A stretch of DNA of 64,000 bases from Brugia malayi (GCF_000002995.4 NW_025062479.1:16364721-16428720); one strand, 5' to 3'; positions 45,145 through 58,444 are shown, numbered from the stretch's first letter. Notes: a model not told the origin generated them from the letters alone. Numbers and translations are program-made.

Positions 45145-47934
45145 ATGCCTCCCAAGAGACCACCTCCTCCTCAGGAACTGTTCACAGACCGAAAATCTAA
45201 AGGAAACACAGTAATTCCCCAAGAATTATCTTTGGGAAGAAAGAGAGATACCAGAATGCAAGATGCTATGGATAGATTTGCCGATGAACTGAACAAATTA
45301 TCGGATGACGAGGAGAACATCGAAGGTCGGTGGTCAAAATTAACCGTCGTAAATGCTAGTGTTTTCATGAATCAGTACCTACAGTTGTCCAGGTCTTACA
45401 TCTTTCTAAATCTATTTTAGACAGTCTTAACTTTTATTGGTCAAAAAATTATGTAATATGTGTTCTGTTACATTCCCAATTTAATCTGTTTAATTTGTAT
45501 TATGATTGTTGTCACTGAACATTTAAAATTCATTGTTGTTAATGATTTGAACTAAGTCACAGAGAATACAAAGGGTAGAAAAAACATTATGAAATTGTTG
45601 TTTGTTGATTTCATTGTATTCCACTATTCTTTATTAACTTGGTTTTTTATTTCTGAATGATTTGAAGATATACGAGTGTTAGCAAATTCGTTTAATGTTA
45701 TCTTAATGAATAGTGTCTTGTATAATGAAATTAGCTTCTTTTTCCATGAGATGATTTCAAAATTCTCCTATCAGTATATGTCCTGAGAGTATTTAATTAC
45801 TTAAAGCGGTGCGACAATATATTAGTCACAGTTATTTGACCTGTTGTAATTTGCAACAAATTCATAGCCTAAATTATTTAGTATTCCTATCATGTTATTG
45901 GTATATTTTTCTTAATATTTTTGTTTTATTTAACAAGCATATAATTTTTCAGCTGGTGATGAACATTTCATTAATGGTACTCCAGCTGAACTTAGTGAAG
46001 TTGAAAAGGAATTGATTAGAGAAGAACTAAAAAAGGTATGTTTCTTTTCATAATTCGCTGATGTTATTGAAATTCGGTTCATCATGTTAGCTCTTTACTG
46101 TCATTTTAGGCTAGAGGTGCCAGTAATTTCAACAATGCAGTTCAAATGAATTAAGTTATGAGAAGTTTACAGTCTTAAACTTCCCATTTGTGACATGATA
46201 TTGAGGTTGATACCAGTGTCTAACATATAATTTATCTTCTTTTATGAAATATAATTTATAAAGTCTTTAGATGTTTTTTTTTTTTTTTCAGCTCCTTAGT
46301 TTATCCACTCCCTGAGTTTGTTCTGAATTGTAATATTTTTTCAAATATTTATGGAATTAAAAGATTTCAGACTGAAGAAGAAATCAATACATTACGTCAA
46401 GTACTGGTTGCACGCCAAAAACATGCGAGTGATTTGAAACGAAAACTGGGCATTTCACCATTTACTGAATTTACTGCTGATATCAATCACTCGTTGCAGC
46501 ATGTTAGAGAATCGCAAGCGTAAATGTTTTGTTTGAATGAAAGATTTCTGAATTTTTCAGCAGATTAAATCCAAAAGTAATGTGCTTGTAACTGCTGTAA
46601 TTGAGATAGTATAGTAACGCTTATTGTGGCTTTTACCATTAAACTGTATTTTACTTTTCCTACGTCCTCGTCATTATCGTGCTATATGATTTTTTGAATG
46701 GTGCAACTTGAGCAGTCATTTAGTGGTTTAGGTATTTCTTTTAATTAGTGTTAAATCTACACATAATGGTTAGTCTAAATTCTTTTCAATTATTTAGAGC
46801 AAGATTTGTGTGAAGTTTAAAAGATATGCATGTAGTGTCATGTGGATAATTTCTATTTCAGGTACCAAAAGACGTCGGAAGTAGTCACAGGTACAGCGGA
46901 TACTGTAAAAAATAAATGGAACGATATGCGTAATTCATCACTGTTCAAATCATTTGAATCTAAGCTAGGAACAGCATACACGAATGTAAGATATTCCTCT
47001 CATACATCATAATGTAAGATATTCTCATATATGGACTTTCTTTCCTTCAAGTTTTGAGCAGCAGGCTTTAACGTAACTTCTGGCCATATGTTGGTTTTTT
47101 AAAAGTTTTTAAGCTTGTGGTATATATGTCTCTTCCATTTCAAGTTAAAGGTTTAAGATTTTTTGACATTGACTCAAGTACTCTCTAATTTGAATTCAAC
47201 TCTAGTCAGACTTTAACCTCTCATTTCCTTTAAATTAAACCACTGTTTATCCTTTGTATTTTGCTTCACAACATCTCAGAGTTGCAATAGTAATGGAAAT
47301 GGATAGAAAATGGTAAGATTTATTGGAAGCATTAATTTTATGTCAGTTTGTGTTTTTGCTCATATTGCTTGATTTTCGTTTTGCTTTAGCTTGGAGAATT
47401 TTTCTTCAATCGTGAAAATAGAAGTAGGAAACTTTTATTTCTGAAGTTTGTATCAAATTTGATCGGGAAAGAGAAAAAGGGATGAGAAATGTTTGTGTTA
47501 TAAAGCTATTCTAGTTTCACTGTTCTGCTTTTTTTATTTGCAACTACTCCTTTGAGTATCCATACCTTTGTAACTATATGTAAAAACTGTTGTGTGTAAA
47601 TGCAAATTAAAATGTAAAAAAAAAAGCCAGAATATAGGATGGGGCAGTCTTCAAATGATTAATAACTTATACTGTTTATTTATTATTATTATCTATTATA
47701 TTCTTCAGATGATGGATAATATCTCAGTAGTAATGCATTAGAAACGGAAAAGTTGTGACTTGACTGTTTGAATTGTTTGGTTGTAGTTATTTGTGATTAT
47801 TTTTATCAAAGTTTTAGGCCAAAATTGCGGCGTCTACAAGCATTGACCAGATTTCGGGAATGGCAAAGTCATCATCTGGGGCATCTAGCCAAACTGATCC
47901 TACATCACCATCAAATGATAAAGTGCAACTGTAA
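45145..47934 (+). CDS. tpd52: Tumour protein D52 family protein
   Basis: Five exons join in phase to 217 aa: 45145-45325, 45953-46035, 46371-46519, 46862-46985 and 47818-47934. Residues 1-60 are proline- and charge-rich (PPKRPPPPQ, then DELNKLSDDEENIE). Residues about 68-112 form the D52 coiled coil: TPAELSEVEKELIREELKK, TEEEINTLRQVL and DLKRKLGI. The rest shows D52 signatures, YQKTSE at about 139, WNDMRNSSLFKSFESKLG, and a Ser/Thr-rich tail ending DKVQL. D52 proteins are small cytosolic coiled-coil proteins that form homo- and hetero-oligomers and have been linked to vesicle traffic and lipid storage. The ATG is preceded by an in-frame stop at 45130. The exon 1 donor is GTCGGT, which is weak, in line with possible use of an alternative first exon at 41763. 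Confidence 0.93.
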
Positions 47935-48400
47935 TGTTCAGGTTTGTTTTGTACTTCATTTTTTTTTTTTCTGTTAAGTTTTCGACTTGAAAAATACAAT
48001 TGAATTGAAAAAATTACAATACTATTCTCTATTTTAAATGAGAATTTGAATTTGCTAAAATATTGCTCATGTTCCGTTTCGCGGTCATAGCATTATGTGG
48101 TTCTTGGGGAATTGAAATATTTAGTATATCCAACAGGATAGGAAGCGAATATCATTATTTTTGCCTAAGCAGGGAGTGTTTTATATGCAGTGTTAATCCA
48201 TTCTTATTGTACTTGCATAAAGACAGTCAAAAATCACTTCATCATGGAGGATTAAATTACTTCTGGTCTTAAATAAAGTTTTATTGTTTTGGTTTTTTGT
48301 TTTCTTTTTCAGGATTTCCTGGCTCTGTCACATATATTTAGATATCGCTGGTCTTCCGTCAGAAAGAGCAATTTCAATAAAGAATAATTTCCATAACAAA
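47935..48400 (+). other. 3' region of the D52 gene with a possible UTR intron
   Basis: Seven bases after the stop lies a CAG|GTTTGT donor (exon end 47941). A strong TTTCTTTTTCAG acceptor precedes 48313, and AATAAA occurs at 48376 and also at 48272. A spliced 3' UTR is one reading. Alternatively, the exon at 48313-48387 could be a different coding terminus, because it reads 24 codons to a stop in phase with exon 4. Confidence 0.4.
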
Positions 48401-48956
48401 CAGTTTTATCTTTCTTGGTACCAATATCTCATACTTTATGCTATTCATCAATCATTCTTTCTATTCTCCCCGTCATTTCCTCTGTAACGTTCCGTAACTA
48501 TGTTTTATTTCATTTTCAAAAATGTATTTTCAATTGTGCCCCATCTCTTTTGTTCAGTCTTTTTTTCTTTCTCTTATATGACAAATGGAAATTTCCGTTT
48601 CTTAAATTTATTGCTTTCAGTCTTTTTAAAGATTAATTTTTGATTTGGGAATGTGGTGTTATAGCAGGTATCAACTAGTGGAACTTTGGATTAATAATCA
48701 AACGTTAGTGGATTATGAGTATCTGGCATAGAGAAAGCGATTTTATGTTTTAAATTATTTCATTTCAATAATAGAATATGTGATTTAGAAGGGGATATTT
48801 CCATATTTTTTTGGTTAGAAAAATTATCTGATCAAGTCTCTAAGAACGAATTGAGATCCACATGGTAATGTTGTCTGTTACATTTTCTTCGATAAGGCTT
48901 CTTGCCCACGGTTAGCCAAAGATATACGTAGACAAGCAACAAGTTGTACCGTATTC

Positions 48957-48980
48957 TTTTTTTTTTTTTTTTTTTTTTTT
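48957..48980. repeat. T homopolymer before an orphan exon
   Basis: A run of about 24 Ts directly precedes the GTTTTAG acceptor of the coding-like segment at 48988. Confidence 0.8.
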
Positions 48981-48987
48981 GTTTTAG

Positions 48988-49129
48988 GGCTAACTATTCT
49001 GACATAATGTGGTTAAGTGAAGCAAGCCATTTACAAAATTCAGGAAAAGTTGTACGCAAAATTCCTACAGAGTTATTTGAAACACAGGCTAAGGTGTTTT
49101 TAAATTTAAATGATAATAATAAAGGTTAA
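48988..49129 (+). other. Orphan coding-like terminal exon
   Basis: After a T-rich tract and GTTTTAG acceptor, one base and then 46 codons run to TAA. The translation has normal composition, for example SDIMWLSEASHLQNSG and VVRKIPTELFETQAK. It needs a preceding exon that leaves two bases. D52 exon 3 (ends 46519 with two bases) fits by phase, so it could be an alternative D52 terminus that skips exons 4 and 5, or the last exon of an unseen gene. No family was recognised. Confidence 0.35.
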
Positions 49130-50873
49130 CATTTATGCACAGCTAAGAGTTCTCGTAAATTTACTTGTGGTTATGAAAATAAGATATAAGGTTATTAATT
49201 GTGCCATGAAAGAGAAAAAAGAAAACTTCATTTCGAACATAAGTAAAACTGAAGGGAAAAAGTAACTTTTAATGGATAAACTAATTCACTTCGTGTTATA
49301 ACTTTTCAATAGTTCTGTAAAATTCCCCGTACGATCCCTTGAATTTTTTATATTTCAAAGAAAAGAGTAGCTTCCGTATAAACATTTTATCCCACAAGGA
49401 GCTATAGCATCATTCCATGGAAATTTTGCTACACGTGAACCTTTCTCTTCTTTTCGTAGAAGGATACTTATTCACAAATTTTGTTTTATACATATTTGAA
49501 TGTTATATTAACGCTTTAGTAGAATACTGTACTGTTTGTATGGATTATTTTTTCCTTTTCCTTTGAAGTTAAATAATAATGGTGAAGGTTAGCATTTGTT
49601 TACAGCTTACTCATCGTTCACTGTGGCAATTCTTTCAATGAATACTAGACAAAAATTTACCTATGAATGTGACAATTTCGGGACAGATAAAAATTTGGTG
49701 TATTTGGAATTATGGTTATTTGAGATTTGGAAGAGAAGCATTCAAATTTTTATCTTATAAATAGCATAGTTTGTTCAATGAAGCCTAACTTATTATTAAT
49801 TAGATTGAGTTGAAGACGGTGAAGTCGGGTGGTGAAGTTTAAGATAATAATTGAAGAGAACTTTTGGGGTTTATCCCAATAATTCTGTCCGAAAAATGAA
49901 AATTAGAATTTTTTTGTCCTATTATAGCTGAAATGATAACCAAGCGGAGGAAATTTATTGTTGTTGAGGTACAGTGGTTGAAGCACTATGTAATGTAGGG
50001 ATTTTCGTGTAAATGATTTCTGTTGTTTTCAGAATTATTCCTGAAAACAGTATTTGACCCTTAGACCTTTCTTAAGGTCTCGAAATAGACAAAGTTCCTG
50101 TGTAGGATATTATTTTTCCACGAAGTATCATATATTATCTTGAATTCAAAATAAAATTTTGTCTTGAAAAAAATACTAGGTGAAAAAATTTTAGAATGTT
50201 GTAATTGTAAAATTATTGCAAATATATTTCAGTAAAGTTTCTCAGAGTTTTTCATATAAATACTAGCTTGCTTCAGATTTCATACTTTCATCACGTGGTA
50301 ATACGTCTGGTAAAATTAGCTAATAAATTTACTATTATACTACAAAAATCCTTACTAACCTATCGATAATTTAATTCAAAAATGCTTATTTCATCTCTTC
50401 ATTGTTGCTATTTTTTCAGTTTCCGCCGATTTACCAACTTTTCGAATCTTATTGTGAAAGTCAAAACCTGGTTCTGGCTTAAACTTGCAGTAAATAACTG
50501 AAGCAATCTGAATGGTGTGCATCTAAACGCTGCTTAAAAATAGCAAATGATTTAACGATAAGCATTGCACTAAGTTTATCTGGTTAGAGCAATATCAAAT
50601 TTATTCAAAATTTTCATTTTCATTAATGTGAAAGAATTAATTTAAAATTGACTTATAATATGTTCAAATGGACATGTAGATATATTTAAATGATAAAAAT
50701 TGTTTCGTAATTCTGTATTACAATAATTAAGCTGACGTTAACAGCAATGATAAAAACAACGACAACATGTAGAGGTAGTTGTCTCCAACAGTGGTCAACT
50801 GACAAGACTTCAAGCATAAACAATAATATATGATTGATTTGGCGAATAAAAAAGAAAACTCTCTAAAACTTTT

Positions 50874-50908
<35 letters not shown>

Positions 50909-51168
50909 ATTAGTATTAAGCGTAATTGATTAATAAACACTCTTTTTAATTATTTTGAAATATTATAAAATAAACTGAGTAAAAGCAAATATTTGTTTAT
51001 ATTATTCAAATAAAAATGTATAATTAATTAAATATGTCTCCTCGTTTTTCTTTTTCAATGCTTCTTTAATTCTTTATTTTATCAGCTTTCTCTTTCTAAT
51101 TTGCAACTGAATTATTTATAACTATTAATCATAACCAAAGCTTCTTTCAATTTTCTAACATAAATTAA
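49130..51168. other. Intergenic region, AT-rich
   Basis: About 2 kb with no recognisable gene. It includes a T run of about 28-30 bases near 50875-50904. Confidence 0.6.
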
Positions 51169-51396
51169 ATGGCAAAAAGTTATATTGAAGTTTTTCGAAA
51201 TTTCTTCTATCAAAAACTTACATTAGAAAAATTTGAGCAGCTGACTTCCTTACCTACTTTTTTCCTACTGATTTACTTGCCGATTCTTTTTCTGTTCTTC
51301 TTGCTGATTAGTTTAATAATCAAAATGGCGCAACAACTACCTGATCTGTTAGAAAACATGTGCAGTGGAAATTATATAATAAATGCTAAAATATAA
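51169..51396 (+). CDS. Hypothetical small single-span membrane protein (75 aa)
   Basis: An intronless frame from ATG to TAA encodes 75 aa in three parts. A charged N-terminus (about 1-28, with EKFEQL) is followed by one strongly hydrophobic segment of about 22-24 residues (about 32-54, containing LIYLPILFLFFLLISLII). A polar C-terminus (about 55-75, with MAQQLPDLLENMCSG) ends the protein. C and G are used at third positions more than in nearby chance frames. No signal peptidase site is evident, so a small anchored membrane protein is the inference. It lies between the 3' ends of the D52 gene and doxa-1. No acceptor-like site lies immediately upstream. I do not recognise a family, and chance remains possible. 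Confidence 0.4.
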   Translation: MAKSYIEVFRNFFYQKLTLEKFEQLTSLPTFFLLIYLPILFLFFLLISLIIKMAQQLPDLLENMCSGNYIINAKI

Positions 51397-52707
51397 ATGG
51401 CTGGAGTGAATTGAAATTGATGCAGTCTTTCTTTTTTGTTTGCATCAACAAAATTAGAGCATGTATTGTATGAAATGAAAGGCAGTATATTTATTTATTT
51501 GATTAATGAAATTGAAAGAAAGAAAAAAAGAAGTGAAAATGGCACAAGAGATGATGGCACATGCTATATTACATGAGAGTAATATATTTTCGTGTAAATT
51601 CATAAGTAAAAATGAAATGATAATCAAAATTTCTCTTTAAAGAAAAAAGAAGAGAATGATATCTTCTTATTTACCCATTTATTTAATGTTTATACAGCTC
51701 ATATCACTAATAAAATTAGATAATTCCGATATATATCGGTACAAACGAATCAAAATACCTGCTTGAGTAATCGACTTATAAATGCGTGAAAAGGAAGTAA
51801 TTAGAGGCTACAATGATATATTACTGTATAATATAATGGCAATAATAAGTAATTAGCTTGGAACAATAAAAATTGGTGAGCTTTAATGAGATTTATTGAC
51901 TTCATATAAAATTTTTTAGAGATTTTCAGACTCCAGTTTTATTTTAAATCATATTTTATTTCAAACAAGCTTTTATTTGTGAGTGATATGAGTGATACTT
52001 TTACATATTAGCATAAAAATTTTTCACCTTCCATAAGTTATAGTTAAATTTCCTGATTAAACACTGCGAAAACTAGCAGCATGACAAGAATATTATTATA
52101 AGATTTAATCTAACTTTTATAAAAAACTTTAACAAATTTTGAAGTCAGCAAGAATGAGTAGGATTTTCCTTGTATTATTACATAATTGATACAAATAACA
52201 AATATCTCAAAAAATGACCTGACCTCTCAACTTAGGTAAAGCAAGGAGGACATCGATTGTTGTCTCATTGAATACAGCTGAACTTATAGTTAAAACGATA
52301 TGTTTAAGTAATTACTTTTAAAGGGATCATTTGTGGAAATTGCACCTTGTCGTAACCTTTCCAAAAAATTAAAATTTTTTAAATTCTTAAAAAAAAAAAA
52401 AGATTTAAATTTTTATGTGTAATAGAAATTTCATAACTTAATACTTAGTTTTTTCATCATATTTCAGTTTAATTCAATGAAATTTGATAAATTCGACAAC
52501 AAAAAAAAAAAAAAGTGAACTATAAATTTTGAATAATGCATATCACACAGATCATATTATGTAATAAATATACATGAGAACACTTGGAGAAAGAAAAAAA
52601 TAAATGAAATTAAGAATGAACCCGGCAATAATATCCCGTTTCTTTCATGTTTTGCATATTTTTCCAAAGAAAAAAACTGGAATGAACATCATTTTTTTCT
52701 TTGATTT
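51397..52707. other. Intergenic region and likely 3' UTR of doxa-1
   Basis: About 1.3 kb of AT-rich DNA without a recognisable gene. The part next to 52708 should hold the doxa-1 3' UTR. No polyadenylation signal was assigned with confidence. Confidence 0.5.
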
Positions 52708-55700
52708 TTAAAATCTTTCCGGTAGTGAAGAAATTATTCCGGTAAATGCGTTATTTCGTCTAGTTAAACTGACCATTGTTGTTTCACTTGGGATCGTTAA
52801 AGTTGAACTTGGTGGCGTAAGTGATAGCATACTGTTACTCTCGCATTTCATCACTTTGCAACATTGCTTATCAGCATGACAGGTAATAAAAGTTTTTAGT
52901 GTATACAATGATTTTGCTTGCAAAATTACCAATATTCCACCATAAACTAAACTTGTAACACCTGAAATTCCTTAACGCTAATCAATAATACTATCATTTA
53001 GCACCGCAATTTCATTATAATAGTTCTGTAACCATTATCATAACCATTTTCCAATATTGTATTTAATTCAAATAGCAAAAATTTTAGAATACTAATATTA
53101 ACATAAAATTTCATGCTTTCTTGCACTGTTATAAATTTAAAATTTTCCAACTTTTTTAAAAATTTTCTAATTTGAAATTTGGAAAATGGTTACTTTTAGA
53201 TTGCACACTAGAAAACTGGAACAATGAAAGGAATAAGATAGATACTAACCGGCAGCTAATGTTGTATAAAAGCAAGTCGAGAGGCGGAAGTCGAGAATTG
53301 ATATTGACCCATCTGGTGATGGAAATCTTATTTGAAGATTTTTCGGCACAAAAATAAAATAGACGAAATCAGCTGATAGAATTAATATGCCAACAATGAC
53401 AACTAATTTAGCGAAATTGTGTGGTACCAAGCATAACATTAAAACTTGGATAATCCAAAAAGCAAATGCAGTCCTGAATCAAAGAAATTGTATAAATCAT
53501 GAAGTGAAATGCTTATAATTTGTACAGTTAGTTAATTTAAGCTGTATCTATTGTTATTTATTTAATCAGTTTAAATTGGTACCATCGTAGTGCTGGCATT
53601 TTTGCTAAGTGCTTAATTTTTTATCATAAAATTGCAAGAATGAAAGAAGAAAAATTCCTATAATTTGTCAATTTTAAATGAAATAATGAAATTTGAAATG
53701 AAACTGAAGTGACAAATCGTCTATTATATTACTTGTTATATTTTACTCCTTCAGATTTTTGTTAGATTATAATTAGCTGCAAAAAATTAGTCGAACCTTG
53801 AATTAATACAGCTCTTTTTTAAAAGAAAATTTATTTTTTCCATTTCTTAAAAGAAGTGGAAAAGACATTTCTGTATTGCCATATAAATATATCTTAGTTC
53901 AAATAATTTTATAAAAATTAAAATTGATCAGTTTTTTTGCTTCAAAAAGTACTGCAAATTTCCATGCCTCTACTAAAACTATCATAAATAATGTTTAATT
54001 TGAAACGAAATCAATTAGCTTATTCTTTAGTATTATGAACTTTTAAAAAATAATTAAAAACCCTTTTAATAAACAAATAGTTATTACTACTACGTCATTT
54101 TCTCTGCGTGTAGCTTTCTTATAATTTCTTATAATTAAATGTTTTTAAGCTATAAATGTTATGATAAAAGAATAAATTATTTTTAATTAATATATTCAAT
54201 GCAAATTTAAATTAATATACTTAAATTATCGAATATGCTAATGAGTGCTTGAGCAATTAATCACCAACTATTCGCTATTAAAATAATCTGGGATGACTTA
54301 ACTTTGATCTCATTTTTTTTCTTCAAAATTAATATTTAAAACTTCTATAAGAAGTTTATGAATAAACCCTACCATAGTAAATATATGGTATAATGGCCAG
54401 TAAGACGATATTGTCTCCCCCAAATAAATCCCGCTCGATCCACACTTAAATATTCGATTACTTTCAAAATTGGATATGGTAAACCTTTCTTTAAACTTTT
54501 CTCTAATTCCATTTCCATCGACAATACTGCAAAAAAAAAAATTTCTTTTTTCAATAGTGTGTTTACAAATTTTTGATATACATTTTCTTAAATACGCATT
54601 TGTAACTGACTAATGAAAATAGATCGATTTTATAATTTCTGCATCTAAACCGATTATAATATTCATTCATCATTTTTAGATTTTCATGTATTCCGAAAAT
54701 AGGGTGATAATGAAAATTTCTAAAAATAAATGAAGCTTAGTTTTTTTTGTGAATAAAACAAAAGTTATTCCGAAATTTGAAATCAAACTTGAAAAACATA
54801 AATTATTTTTTTGGCTTTTTTAGTAGGTTGAATAGATTTCTTAAGTCTGTTTTGTGGAATTTGCTGGAAGCTATTTCTATTATACTTTTATTAACAGTGA
54901 TAAAAGAAACAAGTTCAAAATGCTCTTAATTTTAATGAAAATTTTTTTTGAGTAAATAATAAACCATTTAGAAATTCAAAGCGTTCATTGTATTTCAAAT
55001 CATCCAATGACTTGTGTTCTTTTTCAGACGTTGGCACACCTGAAGAAAAAAAATAAGGCTAATCTTTGTTGATTAATTCCAAAGGTTCATTTTTTCTTTT
55101 TAACGTTTCAAATGCTTAATAAAGTAATTTTAGTAAAGAAAATAGAGTAATTAATGACTGATTTTGTTATAAGCAATTTTAAAATGTTATTTTTAATCAA
55201 ATATAAAACGATAATAAGTCAAAAATATTATGAAATAATTTCTAATTATCAAAAGCTTTTAAAGATAAAATCAGGAACTTTTGATACAATCTTAAATAGT
55301 TTCAAAAAAAATAATAATAATAGAAATTTTTGGGAAATTGCAAAATATACTTGTAAGGGTGACATTAAGGTGTTTGAGGCCCATACGTACACCAAGGATA
55401 GCATTCAATTTATCGGTTGTAAATGCTCGATAAGGTGAACAAATTCGAATGCTTCCCTGATGCCAACTTGGATGATGAATACTTACTAAAATTCAAAAAA
55501 AAAAAAAAAAAAAATTTAAATTAACTTGAAAAAAATTCCAAAAAATAAAATTAAATAATCATGTTTCAACTTATCTTCAAGCTACTATTGCTAGCTTAAT
55601 TATAATTCATTAAAACCATTCCTTATTTGACTTATAAATATATATATTTTAGTCTTAAAAACATTGTGCCAAATTAGATGTAAAAGCCAGAAAAACAATT

Positions 55701-58419
55701 GAAAATGTTAAGCGATGTTAGTTTATATCATTTTATAACCATTTAAAATTTGAAATTAATTTTGTTTATTGGTCAACTTGAAGTTATCACTAAATGGCTC
55801 GAAACTTTGAAGTAAATTTACCATATAATATTTTAATACTTTCCAGTTGCGATAATATCCTTATATTGCCGTTGTTATAAGAGAAATTCGAAATTTATCA
55901 TTTTTTTTTTCTCTCGAGATTAGGTATAAAAAATGAAAATAAATAAAACAAAATGCAATTATCGTTTTGTTACCTTCTCTTCAATTCATAAAAAAAAGAA
56001 TGATTTACAAGAATTAGATATTATGAAAAGAATTAACAGTTGATTTATTCCTTAATCAGTGATTATTCTCTGATAGAAGGATATGTTATCAAATTCCGTA
56101 TGAAATAGCAAATATGAACAGGTTCAGTAAACAAATAATTTAATAATTGTAGATAAACAATATGTTAATTGCCATAAATTGCTATAATATTGCTATCAGA
56201 TAAGAGATGTTTGTAATCAATGTGTATATAAATGTATATGACGATTTAAAATTTTTGAAAATTTTTTTGAAAAACATGATAGGATTTCAGAATTTTAAAA
56301 AAAAGGAGCAAAAAAAAATAAATTTTATTAGTTTACAATTAATATATCAAAAATTGTTAATTTTATTGATCATTTAATTCAGTAATTATATGAATGAAAT
56401 TGACGGAAAAAGGAAAATTTTTCTAACAAACGACAAAATACAAAAAATTACCATAAAGTATATTTATGATTCAAATATAGAAATATTGAATTGAAGTTTT
56501 ATATTTCTAAACAAATTATTTACTTTTTTGACAAATTCGCACTCATATACCATAATGCTATTTCGTGATATTGTAAAATAATTATTAATGCAGAATTTCG
56601 TTAGATGAAATTCTCCTACTGAAACAAAAATTGAAGTTTATTGTAGACCATTAAAATTTTTAATTACATTTTCTTTTTAATTAATTAATTTATTTATTTG
56701 TATTTCTTCAAAATTTTTATTAAAATCATGTAAATGAAGAATAGGAAAAAGAAAAAAGAACATACTTTTCAGTTTTTCTTTATTTATATAAAAATTAATA
56801 ACTTTAACATAAAAAATATTCGATTTGTATCAAGAATCCTGCATTTTTACTTTAAGTCACACTGCAATGATTAAATTAAGATTTAAATTTAGAAGAAAAA
56901 GTGCAACCACATTTATTGAAATTGAAATGTAAATATTAAACTTAATAGTATCCAAAAGGTTCATTTCATTTTAATTAATTATTTCATTTCTTTTCTTTAT
57001 CACTAATTAGTAAATGAAATGCAAAAAATAGTTTTTTTGAATTTTTAATTAAATTATGTAAATCAATTAATTGTTGTTTGAAAAACGGAATCTCAAAAAA
57101 AAGTTAAGATATAAAGGGGGGCTGAAAGAATGGCTATGATATCATATGGATATCATTTCGTCCCATTGTAGTTTTATTTTAATTAAAGGTTAATTATCCA
57201 ACTATTAGTGCAACTTTTAACTAATCATAGAAATGGTTAGTTGAATTTTAATTTTTTTTTAATTAAAAATGCTTTGGTGACTATAAAAATAATTGAAATC
57301 GTTTTGTCATATCTTTTTCCTCACATTATTTAATAATGGTATGATTAAAATGATGAGTAGATTTTCCGTTTAAAACAAGATTTCAGTGGATAAAGACGAA
57401 TGGACCAAAATGTTTATCACATTTGGAAATCTCATCATTTCTAAAGGTCTCAGATTTTGCTGAAATATTCCTCATATTTTATATCATTTTATTCCATTTC
57501 ATCAATTATTTTAAAATGTACCAAAGGATAAGAAATGAATTATTTCTGCAACAAAATTCATAAACTTTTTTTTTATTTCTAAATTTAATGTTTTGGTAAT
57601 TTTATTAGCTTAAAATTGATGAAACAAAACTGATGAATCATATTTTTTTCTACAATACCTGCAATGAGAAATATGTATTTTATAGACGAAATGGTAGTAA
57701 TAACTTGTGAGTACGATCATGAATTTCACTATGTCTTATCACTTATTGTATTATCATTAATTTGATCCATTGTATCTTATTAGCTAGATTATTTTATCAC
57801 TATTAATTTTGTTTAATTTAATGATATGAGACTAAAGATATATGCATCCATTTCTTTGATTAATTAATATGAACTGAATACTAATAAAGCATATGTTGCT
57901 TATAAATATATCACTAAAAGAAGAAAAAAAGAAGGGAAAATGAAATACATAGCTTTGATCAATTAGATGAACTATATTACATATTAGCATCATATTAACA
58001 TTATACCGTTACTATATGAAATTATTTGTTATAATTAATTTAATTCAAGTATCACAGTTTTATACTACTTACTATATTATGTTTTTTTTTTTTTTTATCT
58101 CATTTCTATCAAACAGAAACAATCTAAAAAATCTTTCCATGTGATCGTAATAAAATGATTATTTTGTTAATGAAAAAATAGATTTAAACTTACTTAAGAT
58201 AATTGCGCCAACAGTAACACTCAACATGAATGCGATCGTTGATGCGATACGATAATATCGCACACCGGGAAGAATAATTAGAAAGGCTATAAATGGTATA
58301 ATAAATATTGATGCTAAAGCAAAAATTTGTAAATCGAATACCACAGGCGTTCGATTTTCACCAAACCATGTTGGATCGCCATTTTCCCGAAATGCATCAA
58401 ACCAACCAATTCGATGCAT
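52708..58419 (-). CDS. doxa-1: Dual oxidase maturation factor (DUOXA)
   Basis: Six minus-strand exons join in phase to 355 aa: 58419-58194, 55485-55351, 55039-54965, 54526-54373, 53473-53250 and 52961-52708. Membrane spans occur at about residues 30-53 and 57-77. A large loop follows with RAFTTDKLNAILGVRMGLKH, the sequon NVT (Asn116) and LKYNERFEF. The family's most conserved stretch comes next, KGLPYPILKVIEYLS then GRQYRLTGHYTIYLLW, matching animal DUOXA (KGLPDPVLYL...YRQYRLAGHYTSAMLW). Three further spans lie in the C-terminal half, before a polar Ser/Thr-rich tail. DUOXA proteins carry dual oxidase out of the endoplasmic reticulum and stay in the peroxide-producing complex; in C. elegans DOXA-1 works with BLI-3 in tyrosine cross-linking of the cuticle. 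Intron 1 is 2.7 kb. The ATG follows a TTTTTAG acceptor-like site by 18 nt, with no in-frame stop between. Confidence 0.93.
57136..57156. repeat. 21-bp near-perfect palindrome in doxa-1 intron 1
   Basis: ATGATATC and GATATCAT arms flank a five-base centre. It may be a protein-binding site or chance in AT-rich DNA. Confidence 0.5.
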
Positions 58420-58437
58420 AATTATTTTGATTGGCTG

Positions 58438-58444
58438 CTAAAAA
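58438..58444 (-). promoter_or_regulatory. Probable spliced-leader acceptor of doxa-1
   Basis: On the minus strand, ATATTTTTAG is followed by 18 nt and then the ATG at 58419. A trans-splice acceptor is likely. Because the 18 nt are open in frame, a coding upstream exon cannot be fully excluded. Confidence 0.4.
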
